Shown: piece by piece, positions 1 to 8,172 of the stretch
Position numbering within the stretch: the first letter of the stretch is position 1
Layout: every line of letters starts with the position of its first letter
From: Acetofilamentum sp.
Lineage (GTDB): Bacteria > Bacteroidota > Bacteroidia > Bacteroidales > JAFGUD01
Assembly (NCBI GenBank): GCA_020722645.1
Contig: DYKL01000013.1
Coordinates: 1-18,750 of the forward strand
Length of the DNA: 18,750 nt
Reading direction: 5' to 3'
Made by a program: the position numbers and the translations under genes
Notes under the pieces: model-generated
What the model was told of the DNA's origin: nothing
Database searches by the model: none
What the model saw: the letters and a program-made list of their open reading frames with translations, nothing else

Positions 1-984
1 AAGCAAGTGAACTTGCATTACCAAATTCGCAACTGAAGTTGCTGAACCGGAGCAAGTGAACTTGCATTACCAAATTTGAGACTGAAGTTGCTGAACCGGA
101 GCAAGTGAACTTGCATTACCAAATTCGCAACTGAAGTTGCTGAACCGGAGCAAGTGAACTTGCATTACCAAATTCGCGACTGAAGTTGCTGAACCGGAGC
201 AAATAACTTTGCATTACCAAATTCGCGACTGAAGTTGCTGAACCGAAGCAAGTGAACTTGCATTACCAAATTTGAGACTGAAGTTGCTGAACCGGAGCAA
301 GTGAACTTGCATTACCAAATTCGCGACTGAAGTTGCTGAACCGGAGCAAGTGAACTTGCATTACCAAATTCGCAACTGAAGTTGCTGAACCGGAGCAAGT
401 GAACTTGCATTACCAAATTCGCAACTGAAGTTGCTGAACCGAAGCAAGTGAACTTGCATTACCAAATTCGCAACTGAAGTTGCTGAACCGGAGCAAGTGA
501 ACTTGCATTACCAAATTCGCAACTGAAGTTGCTGAACCGGAGCAAATAACTTTGCATTACCAAATTTGCGACTGAAGTTGCTGAACCGGAGCAAGTGAAC
601 TTGCATTACCAAATTCGCAACTGAAGTTGCTGAACCGGAGCAAGTGAACTTGCATTACCAAATTCGTGACTGAAGTTGCTGAACCGGAGCAAGTGAACTT
701 GCATTACCAAATTCGCAACTGAAGTTGCTGAACCGGAGCAAGTGAACTTGCATTACCAAATTTGCGACTGAAGTTGCTGAACCGGAGCAAGTGAACTTGC
801 ATTACCAAATTCGCAACTGAAGTTGCTGAACCGGAGCAAGTGAACTTGCATTACCAAATTCGCAACTGAAGTTGCTGAACCGGAGCAAGTGAACTTGCAT
901 TACCAAATTCGCAACTGAAGTTGCTGAACCGAAGCAAGTGAACTTGCATTACCAACGTTGAGCAAATAAATTTGCATTACCATC
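1..984. repeat. 49-bp tandem array, each unit with two palindromes
   Basis: Nineteen uninterrupted 49-bp units run from 2 to 932 with no insertions or deletions. A partial unit follows (933-955), then a diverged half unit (961-984). Base 1 matches the last base of a preceding unit, so the array continues to the left. Each unit holds palindrome A, GCAAGTGAACTTGC, and palindrome B, GCAACTGAAGTTGC, which differ only by swapping one G-C pair for C-G. Both are followed by a related tail (ATTACC or TGAACC), so the unit looks like an old duplication of a ~25-bp half unit. Units at 198 and 541 carry GCAAATAACTTTGC instead of A, and the last half unit carries the perfect palindrome GCAAATAAATTTGC. Palindrome B keeps its right arm in all nineteen units. 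The left arm is GCAACT in eleven and otherwise GCGACT, GAGACT or GTGACT. No long open frame crosses the array. Confidence 0.97.
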
Positions 985-1011
985 TTTCAATGTAAAAACA
1001 CCGTTGAAACC

Positions 1012-2481
1012 TTAGCGGGAAGACTGATTTATAATGAAGTTATTGTATTCGTAAATCAGTGCTTTGTAGAACATTTGGGCTACTATTTTTGCACCTTGAG
1101 GAGTAAAATGTATAAAATCGGATTCGGCAAGTGGTGGTTCGTGGAAAACCCAGCTAGGCATAGAGTTTTCGCCACCCATTGCTTCATACATATTCCAAAA
1201 GCCGCATTCATTTTGAAATGTAACTTTTTTCATTTCTTCAATCAAAAAAGGCAATAAAGGACGGGTAATATAATTATTTTTGTTTTTTTCGGACATATCA
1301 GCCGGACCTATAACTATAATTCTTGCATTTGGAGCAATGTTTTTTAGATATTTCATCTGACTGCTTAGATAAGAGCAATATTTCATAATATTTGCACTAT
1401 CCCTGCCGATAACATTTCCGCCAAATTGTAAAAGTATTAATTTGACATTCATAGCATTATACATTTGTCCGGTTAGAGATAAATCCATCAATCCGAAAAA
1501 TGTACCGCCTGAACCTCTTATCGGTAGGTTATCAACCATTACTCCCGAAGCACTTTCAAAAGAATATCCGTAAATTTCGGGGCTTGTGTTACCCGAATAG
1601 TAAATTTTTAAGCTTTTAGGTGACGAAGGAAACGACCATGTTTTTATTTTTAGGCAAGAGTCAGCCGGTAATACATCTGAAATTTCATTGTCTGAGTCAT
1701 CAGTTATTGTGATATTTACGGGCGTTTTGTTGTAACCGTAAAAAAGTTTAAATTCGCTGAAATATCTTGCACTTGAATAGGCAAGGGGAGAGACTTCAAA
1801 TTGAATCCAAGCTTCATTTACTGCATCAGTTGAGTCTAAAACACTTTTGAACATTGAGAAGGAAGTTGTAATTCCGAATCTTTTGTGTCCAATAATTGTG
1901 TCGCGTTGAGGGAATACTTTGTATCTGTACCAGTTGTCAGAATATGTAACAACAAGAGGAAGATTAAAATCAAAAGCCTGAATACCTGAATGAAAACCTG
2001 AGCCTGAGCCTCCGAATGTACTTTGCAGTTTCATTCTGATGTAATCGGTCATTCTGTCCACTTCAATTTGAGAATCACCGTAGTGCAGAATGTGGATTTT
2101 TTCACCTGTTGATTTCATTTGGGCAAAAGTAAGAAACAGATTGTCAAGAAGAGTGTCGCAACCTTTTGCAAATTCAATTTTTTGAAGAGTGCTATCCACA
2201 CTTATTTGTATAGGTTTATAAACAACAAGAACAGAATCAATATAAACAGAATCATAAATTTCGTTTTCGAAAAAAGATACAGAATCTTCTTCTATCTGGT
2301 TGTTTTCTAAAATATTTGTTATATCTTTATTTTTTACCGGATTCAGAAATTCATCCCAAGTAATAAAATTAATAGTAAAATTTTCACCTACTTTAATGCC
2401 GTTTTTCGGAAAAGCTAACATTAATAAACCTAATCCGGTAAGTATTATTGTAAAAAAAACAAGTATTTGTTTGGGTTTCAT
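1012..2481 (-). CDS. SGNH/GDSL-hydrolase-like membrane-anchored protein
   Basis: This 489-residue protein has one N-terminal membrane segment (about residues 6-24) and then an extracytoplasmic region. The SGNH signature blocks are visible: HYGDSQ at 133-138 with the likely nucleophile Ser137, glycines near 323-326, FGGN at 353-356 with the block III Asn356, and DFIH at 455-458 with Asp455 and His458 completing the triad. The insert between blocks I and III (about 140-320) looks like a beta-rich accessory domain. Related Bacteroidota proteins often sit beside MBOAT acyltransferases and act in O-acetylation of cell-surface polymers, but no such partner lies in this window, so substrate and direction (esterase or transferase) are unknown. 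The ATG at 2481 is preceded by a TAAATTTG box at 2499-2492, which gives a very short leader. The gene ends 27 bp before the 49-bp array. Confidence 0.8.
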   Translation of the reverse strand: MKPKQILVFFTIILTGLGLLMLAFPKNGIKVGENFTINFITWDEFLNPVKNKDITNILENNQIEEDSVSFFENEIYDSVYIDSVLVVYKPIQISVDSTLQKIEFAKGCDTLLDNLFLTFAQMKSTGEKIHILHYGDSQIEVDRMTDYIRMKLQSTFGGSGSGFHSGIQAFDFNLPLVVTYSDNWYRYKVFPQRDTIIGHKRFGITTSFSMFKSVLDSTDAVNEAWIQFEVSPLAYSSARYFSEFKLFYGYNKTPVNITITDDSDNEISDVLPADSCLKIKTWSFPSSPKSLKIYYSGNTSPEIYGYSFESASGVMVDNLPIRGSGGTFFGLMDLSLTGQMYNAMNVKLILLQFGGNVIGRDSANIMKYCSYLSSQMKYLKNIAPNARIIVIGPADMSEKNKNNYITRPLLPFLIEEMKKVTFQNECGFWNMYEAMGGENSMPSWVFHEPPLAESDFIHFTPQGAKIVAQMFYKALIYEYNNFIINQSSR

Positions 2482-2491
2482 CTGTATGTTT

Positions 2492-2499
2492 CAAATTTA
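2492..2499 (-). promoter_or_regulatory. Bacteroidetes -7 box for the SGNH gene
   Basis: On the minus strand this reads TAAATTTG, an exact match to the TAnnTTTG -7 consensus. It ends 10 nt before the ATG at 2481, so the transcript would start within a few bases of the start codon. No convincing -33 element was seen. Confidence 0.5.
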
Positions 2500-2544
2500 A
2501 TGTAATTATAATAACTTTTTACTCTTTTTTAGATTTGTAATCAT

Positions 2545-2873
2545 TATTGTCCGAAACGGAGTGAGTTATTATATCAAATTTTTATAAGAAGATCAATTAC
2601 AAAGACAAATTGTCTTTTGTGAGATATTCTGTTTTTTTTTACTCAAACAGTCATATTGGAAATATCTTGCTTGAACTTGTCCTGTAAGGATCTTATCATT
2701 TACAAAGTGCAATTAATTGAACAATGTGATTTTATAGTCACATTACTTATAATCCAAATAAGTTGCTTCCAGCAGGACGATGGACATGTGTTATTACTCT
2801 GTAGTCATTTTTATGAACTTTTTAATAATATTTAATCATAGTTATCAAACCAATAAAAAGGTTTCGGACAATA
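2545..2873. repeat. Segment bounded by a 13-bp inverted repeat
   Basis: TATTGTCCGAAAC at 2545-2557 recurs as its exact reverse complement at 2861-2873, enclosing about 300 bp. Similarity fades on both sides of the 13 bp, though the outer flanks share a loose AT-rich resemblance. It could be the ends of a small decayed insertion or a pair of binding sites. No transposase is present. Confidence 0.45.
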
Positions 2874-2917
2874 GTAATTTGTAATTCGAAAATAAATATA
2901 AATCAAACATTTAAATG

Positions 2918-2940
2918 CATTTGGATTTCAAATCCGAATG
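2918..2940. promoter_or_regulatory. 23-bp imperfect palindrome, possible operator
   Basis: CATTTGGATTT and AAATCCGAATG pair across a single central C with ten of eleven positions complementary; the odd one is a T-G. It lies about 170 bp upstream of the + promoter and next to the palindrome CATTTAAATG at 2908-2917. It could be an operator or a DNA palindrome; a loop of one base makes an RNA hairpin less natural. Confidence 0.35.
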
Positions 2941-3091
2941 AGCTGTAGTTATCGAATTATTTGTTTTAATAAACTTTCCAAAAATAGAAAAGAAATTACA
3001 TTGAGACAAAAATTTTTACATAAAAACACAATCAAAAAATCAAAAAACAAAATTATATAACAAAGATTTATTGATTGATAAAATGAGAAAA

Positions 3092-3120
3092 TTGACATTT
3101 ATTGAGTTAGATTAAATTTG
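3092..3120 (+). promoter_or_regulatory. Bacteroidetes promoter for the DUF5916 gene
   Basis: TAAATTTG at 3113-3120 matches the TAnnTTTG -7 box exactly. A TTG-containing element (TTGACA, 3092-3097) lies upstream, with 15 bp between the two elements as marked. The box ends 16 nt before the GTG start at 3137, so the leader would be roughly ten bases. Confidence 0.55.
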
Positions 3121-3136
3121 TGATAATAAATGTAAT

Positions 3137-5581
3137 GTGAGAAAGTTTTTTGCAACATATTTTTTTATCCTTTTATTTTTAAATATAAATTCACAGGTAA
3201 ATCGGACAATAACTGCTGAATTTTCTGATCTTAAAATAAAAATTGACGGTTATCCTATAGATTCATCGTGGCAGGAAATTGCTTATGAGTCTGATTTTGT
3301 TCAGTTTGAACCATATAATAATGCCAATCCTACATCAGAGACATTCATAAAGGTTTTGTACGACAATCAAGCTGTTTATGTTCTTGCATATTGCCAAAGT
3401 AATAACAAATCAGACTATTATACAATTTTAAGCCAGAGAGACAATTTCGGGCAGGCTGATTATTTTGGTTTTTATATAGATACCTACAATACAGGATTAA
3501 CAGGCTACGGTTTTTTTGTTACTGCTGCCGGTGTTCAGGTAGATGTTAAAATTGATAATAATTCTCAAAGTTACGATTGGGATGAAGTTTGGTACAGTCG
3601 GGTAAACTTAACAGATTCGGGTTATTATGCTGAAATAAAAATTCCGTTTTCGGCAATTCGTTTCCCAAAAAAAGATGAACAGATTTGGCGTATCAATTTT
3701 TACAGAAACATACAGAAAAATAGGGAAATAAGCACTTGGAATTATGTTGATAACCAAAAAACAGGTATTTTGAATCAATTAGGTTATTTAGAAAATATTC
3801 GTATAATAAATCCGCCTTTGAGACTTTCTTTTATGCCTTATTTGTCTTCTTATGTCCAGAAATACACAAACAGTCCGGTTTTGGGAAAAAGTTACAACGG
3901 AGGTATGGATTTTAAATACGGAATCAATGAGAGTTTTACAATTGATATGATGCTTATCCCTGATTTCAATCAGATACAATCAGATGAGCAAACGCTTAAT
4001 TTATCGCCTTATGAGACTTATTATGACGAAAAAAGATATTTTTTTACCGAAGGTGTAGAAATCTTCAATAAAGGGGATATTTTTTATTCAAGACGAATTG
4101 GCAAAGAACCCACAAAATATGATGATGTAGAAGGACTTTTGAAAGTTGGCGAGGTAATAGTAAAAAATCCGCCAATTACTCAAATCTATAATGCGACAAA
4201 ATTTTCTGGTAAAACAAACAAAGGTTTGGGGATAGGTTTTCTTAACGCTTTTACAGGAAGCACTTATGCAGAAATTCTTGATACAAGCAACAATTTAACC
4301 AGAACAATTTTGACGGAACCTTTTTCAAATTATAATGTTATTGCCTTAAACCAACCGCTTCCGAATAATTCATATCTAAGTTTGACAAATACAAACTTTT
4401 CATCTTTCGGACGTCACTACAGTTCTTTTGTAACAGCACAGGAAGGTTACATAAGAAACAAATCTAACAGCTGGGCAATTTTTGAACAAGCCGCTTTAAA
4501 TCAGATAATTAATGATACAATGCCTACAGACAGAGGCTTTTGTTATAAATATGCAATTTACAAAACAAGCGGAAAATTCAGGTTATTCTTTTCTCAGGTT
4601 GTTTACAGCAGTTCTTATAATCCAAACGATTTAGGTTATCTGCGACAAAATAATTTAGTAACAAATACATTGAATTTGTCTTATAATATTTTGAAACCCT
4701 TCGGATATTTTTTGAATTGGAAAAATTCTCTGGTAATCAAACAACAAAGTTTATTCGATAGTTTAAAATATATCGGCACTGATTTGACATATACATCTTC
4801 GACAAAATTAAAAAATAATACTACTTTTGGTTTAAGTTTTAACATAACACCAGACGAAGTTTATGACTATTTTGAACCAAGAGTTCAGAATAAATTTTAC
4901 GTCAGAGAACCGATACAAAGCTTTTCTTCATGGATTTCAACTAATTACGCAAATCCTTTTGCAGTTGATTTTATCGGCTCGTTTTATTATGCAAGAATTG
5001 ATGAAGATGCACAGAACGGATTCAGTTTTTTGTTTTCTCCAAGGCTTAGGTTTTCAGAGAAGGCATTTTTTATTTATTCTTCTGAATTTGTTTTTGATTA
5101 TAATAATATAGGATATGTTGGTAAAAGTCAAATAGTTGATTCTGTTTTTTTTGGAAAAAGAAATATTCAAAACAGAACAAATACATTAGAATTTGAGTAC
5201 ATTTTTTCAGAAAATATTTTTATGGGTATAAAACTTAGGCATTACTGGTCAATTGTTGATTATTTCCAATATTATACATTAGCGGACAACGGGAAATTAT
5301 ATCCATTGTTATATAGTTATCAATATATTGATAATCAAGATATTAATTACAATAATTTTACTGTAGATGTTGTTTTTAGGTTGTTGTTTTCTCCCGGAAG
5401 TGAATTTTCAATTGTTTACAAAAAACAGATAATTTCCAGTTCCGATGACTTAATGTACGATTATTATGATAATTTCGAAAAAATGTATTTTGATTTTGCA
5501 CATCTGAACAGTTTTTCATTCAAGTTTATTTTTTATCTTGACTACAACACTTACAGCAACATATTAAAAAAGAGGAAATGA
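3137..5581 (+). CDS. DUF5916 family outer-membrane protein with CBM9-like domain
   Basis: This 814-residue protein has an N-terminal signal peptide (about 1-19, ending near NINSQ). Residues ~25-215 resemble the carbohydrate-binding family 9/DOMON-like fold, with the family hallmarks IDGYPIDSSWQ, the FGFYIDTYNTG region and EIKIPFSAIRFP. The remainder, rich in alternating aromatic beta-strand sequence, matches the DUF5916 beta-barrel, and the length is typical of that family. Function is unknown; the architecture suggests an outer-membrane barrel with a ligand-binding plug or periplasmic domain. The start is a GTG at 3137, because the nearby upstream ATGs at 3130 and 3135 run straight into stop codons. 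The stop overlaps the miaA start by 4 bp (ATGA), so the two genes are probably cotranscribed and translationally coupled. Confidence 0.85.
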   Translation: MRKFFATYFFILLFLNINSQVNRTITAEFSDLKIKIDGYPIDSSWQEIAYESDFVQFEPYNNANPTSETFIKVLYDNQAVYVLAYCQSNNKSDYYTILSQRDNFGQADYFGFYIDTYNTGLTGYGFFVTAAGVQVDVKIDNNSQSYDWDEVWYSRVNLTDSGYYAEIKIPFSAIRFPKKDEQIWRINFYRNIQKNREISTWNYVDNQKTGILNQLGYLENIRIINPPLRLSFMPYLSSYVQKYTNSPVLGKSYNGGMDFKYGINESFTIDMMLIPDFNQIQSDEQTLNLSPYETYYDEKRYFFTEGVEIFNKGDIFYSRRIGKEPTKYDDVEGLLKVGEVIVKNPPITQIYNATKFSGKTNKGLGIGFLNAFTGSTYAEILDTSNNLTRTILTEPFSNYNVIALNQPLPNNSYLSLTNTNFSSFGRHYSSFVTAQEGYIRNKSNSWAIFEQAALNQIINDTMPTDRGFCYKYAIYKTSGKFRLFFSQVVYSSSYNPNDLGYLRQNNLVTNTLNLSYNILKPFGYFLNWKNSLVIKQQSLFDSLKYIGTDLTYTSSTKLKNNTTFGLSFNITPDEVYDYFEPRVQNKFYVREPIQSFSSWISTNYANPFAVDFIGSFYYARIDEDAQNGFSFLFSPRLRFSEKAFFIYSSEFVFDYNNIGYVGKSQIVDSVFFGKRNIQNRTNTLEFEYIFSENIFMGIKLRHYWSIVDYFQYYTLADNGKLYPLLYSYQYIDNQDINYNNFTVDVVFRLLFSPGSEFSIVYKKQIISSSDDLMYDYYDNFEKMYFDFAHLNSFSFKFIFYLDYNTYSNILKKRK

Positions 5582-6534
5582 TAAACAAAAATATTGAATT
5601 GTTAAAAGAAAAAGAATATAATTTAATTACAGTTTTAGGACCGACAGCTGTTGGAAAGACAAGATTTGCTGCATTATTGGCTAATGAGCTTGAAAGTGAA
5701 ATTATCAGTGCAGATTCCCGTCAGATTTACAAATTAATGGATATAGGCACAGGCAAAGATATTGAGGATTATTTTGTAGATGGTAAAAAAGTTCCGTATT
5801 ATTTAATCGATATAATTGATGCCGGCGAAAAATATAATCTTTTTGAGTACAGAAAAGATTTTTTTGATGTTTTTGAAAAGATTTTGAAATCAAAAAAAAA
5901 TATTCCGATAATGTGTGGTGGTACAGGTTTATATTTGGAAAGTATTATAAAAAATTATGAGCTTGCAGAAGTTCCACAAAACAATGAATTAAGGTCTGAA
6001 TTAGAAGGTAAGAGTCTAAAGGAATTGGAAAAAATTTTAAGTTCTCTGAAAAAATTGCATAATACAACCGAAATTGATACACCCCAAAGAGCTGTCAGAG
6101 CAATTGAAATTGAATTATTTAAACAAAAAAACAAACCGGTTGGTTTTGATTTTCCCAAAATCAAATCAATTAATATTGGAATCAAGCTTGACAGAGAAAA
6201 GCAGAAACATAAAATAACAAAACGTCTGAATGAAAGATTGGAAAACGGAATGATACAAGAAGTTCAAAATCTGTTGGATTCGGGTGTCAGTTCGGAGGTT
6301 TTAATTTATTATGGTCTGGAGTATAAATTTATAACTTTGTTTTTGTTAAATAAAATGCCTTTTGACGAGATGAAAGAAAAATTGAATATTGCAATTCATC
6401 AGTTTTCAAAAAGGCAAATGACTTGGTTTCGTAAGATGGAAAGGCAAGGAATTAAAATATATTGGATTGACGCAGAAAAAAGTTTTGAAGAAAAATATAG
6501 TCAGTTCGAAGAGATAATAAAAAAAGCGGAATAA
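5578..6534 (+). CDS. miaA: tRNA dimethylallyltransferase
   Basis: MiaA transfers a dimethylallyl group to N6 of adenosine 37 in tRNAs reading UNN codons, the first step toward ms2i6A, in the cytoplasm. The 318-residue protein has the usual length. It shows the P-loop GPTAVGKT (21-28), the substrate-recognition motif DSRQIYK (46-52), GGTGLY (114-119), TPQRAVRAIEI (168-178) and the conserved FSKRQMTWFRK near the C-terminus (276-286). The segment before that reads YYGLEYKFI where many MiaA proteins have a GY.E motif. This fits a second MiaA type that I recall in Bacteroidota, so a paralog elsewhere in the genome is possible. The ATG overlaps the stop of the preceding outer-membrane gene (ATGA). 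The stop codon sits in the loop of the terminator hairpin. Confidence 0.95.
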   Translation: MINKNIELLKEKEYNLITVLGPTAVGKTRFAALLANELESEIISADSRQIYKLMDIGTGKDIEDYFVDGKKVPYYLIDIIDAGEKYNLFEYRKDFFDVFEKILKSKKNIPIMCGGTGLYLESIIKNYELAEVPQNNELRSELEGKSLKELEKILSSLKKLHNTTEIDTPQRAVRAIEIELFKQKNKPVGFDFPKIKSINIGIKLDREKQKHKITKRLNERLENGMIQEVQNLLDSGVSSEVLIYYGLEYKFITLFLLNKMPFDEMKEKLNIAIHQFSKRQMTWFRKMERQGIKIYWIDAEKSFEEKYSQFEEIIKKAE

Positions 6535-6546
6535 TCCGCTTTTTTT
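6519..6546. terminator. Bidirectional intrinsic terminator
   Basis: A 12-bp perfect stem (AAAAAAAGCGGA, 6519-6530, with TCCGCTTTTTTT, 6535-6546) closes on a four-base loop containing the miaA stop codon. A-tract and T-tract on both sides mean it can end miaA transcription on + and the convergent universal stress gene on -. Confidence 0.88.
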
Positions 6547-6561
6547 TTGCATTATAATATT

Positions 6562-7383
6562 TTATGTAAAATTCATAAGTTTTCCTTCGCGAGGATTAAT
6601 TGTCATAACCGGAATTTTAGCTTCGTTTGCAATAATTTTTTGTTCACTTGCTCCCATAACATAGTCAAAAGTACCAATGTTTTTGGTTGTCATTATTATA
6701 ATCATAGAAGCATCAATAACTTGTGCAAATTCGATAGTTTTATCAGCTAAATTACCTTTTGAACCAAGTTTGTTTATTTCGTAAGTAATACCTTTGCTTT
6801 CTAAGTATTCAACAGCAACTTTGATGTTGCTCATAATACTTTTTTTAGCAAATTTATCTTGTTCGTCAACATAAACCAAGTGGAATTTGCAATTGAACAT
6901 AACCCCGATAAAGTGCATCCAAATAAGTTTTTCTTTGTTTTCTTGTTTAAAGTCAACAGGAACAACGATGTCGTTAACTTCTCTTTCTTGTGGTGGTGCC
7001 TGCACAACAATAAAAGGAGCTTTTGAGCCGGTGATAACTTTCAAAGCCCAACTTCCTGTAAGTTTTTGCATACCTTTAATACCGTGAGTTCCCATTATTG
7101 CTAGACTGGCATCAGTTTCTTCAATTAAATCGGTAATTGTAGAAAAGATATTTCCTTCTTTAACAATTGCGTGAACGGGACGACCAAATTTTTGTTTGAT
7201 TTCTTCGATTTTTTCGTCCATTTTTTTCAAAGCAGGTTCAATTTCTTTTGACTTTGCAACGATGTGAACAAGTGCAATGTCTTTACCGGAAATTGCAGAA
7301 TAATTTAAAGCATGCTCAAGTGCAAATTCTGCTTTGTCCGAAAAATCCCAAGGAACAATGATAGGGTTTTTATATTCGCTCAT
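6562..7383 (-). CDS. Tandem universal stress protein (UspA family)
   Basis: This 273-residue cytoplasmic protein is made of two Usp domains. Domain 1 (about 5-130) starts with the strand IIVPWDFS and carries the nucleotide-binding loop GTHG (98-101) followed by GS (110-111). The spacing between these is eight residues rather than the canonical nine, a variant I recall as common in Bacteroidota. Domain 2 (about 136-265) starts with DIVVPVDF and has a degraded loop (TTKNIG...GAS), so it may not bind ATP. Tandem Usp proteins of this size usually act in stress survival; the specific trigger cannot be read here. It converges on miaA and shares the terminator at 6519-6546. The gap to tonB upstream is 108 bp and contains that gene's own hairpin, so it is probably transcribed separately. 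Confidence 0.9.
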   Translation of the reverse strand: MSEYKNPIIVPWDFSDKAEFALEHALNYSAISGKDIALVHIVAKSKEIEPALKKMDEKIEEIKQKFGRPVHAIVKEGNIFSTITDLIEETDASLAIMGTHGIKGMQKLTGSWALKVITGSKAPFIVVQAPPQEREVNDIVVPVDFKQENKEKLIWMHFIGVMFNCKFHLVYVDEQDKFAKKSIMSNIKVAVEYLESKGITYEINKLGSKGNLADKTIEFAQVIDASMIIIMTTKNIGTFDYVMGASEQKIIANEAKIPVMTINPREGKLMNFT

Positions 7384-7451
7384 AATATTTGTTTTAAAAT
7401 TTTTGCTAAAACTAAAATATTTTTTTGAAATAAAAAATTTTATTGCATAAA

Positions 7452-7480
7452 ATGTGCCTTTTTTTTGATAAAAGGCATAT
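7452..7480 (-). terminator. Probable terminator of tonB
   Basis: Arms at 7452-7462 and 7470-7480 (core TGCCTTTT with AAAAGGCA) form a hairpin of about eleven pairs including one G-T. It lies 12 bp beyond the tonB stop. The tail on the minus strand is T-rich but interrupted, so termination may be partial. Confidence 0.55.
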
Positions 7481-7491
7481 TTTTGATTAAA

Positions 7492-8172
7492 TTAGTTATT
7501 TAATTGAAAAACAATAGGTACGGAGAACCACACAGGGACGGGTCTTCCGCCTTGTGAACCCGGACTGAAATCCGGAAGCATTTTGACAACACGAACTGCT
7601 TCTTCATCAAGAAGTGGGTCAACTCCGCGTGTTATTTGAACTTCACCAACTTTTCCTGTTTTAGTAACAACAAATCTGACATAAACAGTACCTTGAATAT
7701 CATTTTCGGCAGCTAAATCCGGATATTTGATATTCTGAGCCAAAAATGTACGAAGTGCTGTTTCGCCTCCGGGAAACTCAGGCATTTGTTCTGCCCAGAT
7801 AAGAGGTTCTTCTTCAACCAAAACTTCGTCATGAAAATCAACATCAGTAAAAGTAATTTCAGTTTCGTCATCAATTTCGGTGTCGAAATCAAAATCCTGA
7901 AGTTCAACATCGTCATTAACAATTTCAAGTACTTCAGATAATTGTTGCTGTGGCGGTGGTGGCGGAGGTAATTCTACATCTTGACGAGTAACGGTTGCTT
8001 GTTCTTCTTCAACAAAAGAATTGTTGTCGCCTTCTAAATCTGCTATCTGTACATCAGTTTTGGTGATGCCGATTACTATAAACACAATAATCAGTGTTAA
8101 TGCTAATCCTGATAGCATAAAAGTGCCTCGAAGTTTTTCGAGATTTGCTTTTGGGTTCTTTTTAATTTCCAT
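7492..8172 (-). CDS. tonB: Energy transducer TonB
   Basis: This 226-residue inner-membrane protein couples the proton-motive-force motor ExbB/ExbD to outer-membrane TonB-dependent transporters. It has a cytoplasmic N-terminus and a transmembrane helix at about 18-36. A periplasmic linker holds six consecutive prolines (69-74) and then a strongly acidic stretch (~82-122). The C-terminal TonB domain spans about 128-226 and shows the typical PEFPGG, YP..A, GTVYVRFVV..TGKV and VWFSVPIVFQL segments. In Bacteroidota several TonB paralogs are usual. No exbB or exbD is in the window, so this is an orphan copy and its dedicated transporter is unknown. The start at 8172 places the lysine-rich segment just before the helix, as expected. 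Confidence 0.93.
   Translation of the reverse strand: MEIKKNPKANLEKLRGTFMLSGLALTLIIVFIVIGITKTDVQIADLEGDNNSFVEEEQATVTRQDVELPPPPPPQQQLSEVLEIVNDDVELQDFDFDTEIDDETEITFTDVDFHDEVLVEEEPLIWAEQMPEFPGGETALRTFLAQNIKYPDLAAENDIQGTVYVRFVVTKTGKVGEVQITRGVDPLLDEEAVRVVKMLPDFSPGSQGGRPVPVWFSVPIVFQLNN

Larger units (their letters stand above)
2482..3136. other. 655-bp divergent intergenic region
   Basis: No credible gene was found here on either strand; the region separates two divergent genes. It holds a -7 box at each end. It also holds a 13-bp inverted repeat (2545-2557 with 2861-2873), a short hairpin AAAGACA/TGTCTTT at 2601-2617, a hairpin AATGTGA/TCACATT at 2723-2744, the perfect palindrome CATTTAAATG at 2908-2917, and a 23-bp imperfect palindrome at 2918-2940. 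Any of these could be regulatory; none is a known site that I recognise. Confidence 0.7.

Noticed and set aside
2..984. CRISPR array or integron attC array
   Set aside because: The whole 49-bp unit is conserved with no variable spacers, no cas genes are near, and no gene cassettes lie between the palindromes.
2725..2742. CRP/FNR-type binding site TGTGA...TCACA
   Set aside because: The half sites are 8 bp apart where the known site has 6, and no such regulator is evident; kept only as a hairpin.
2814..2885. A 23-codon open frame in the 2482-3136 intergenic region
   Set aside because: Too short, no promoter box or recognisable peptide, and it runs through the inverted repeat.
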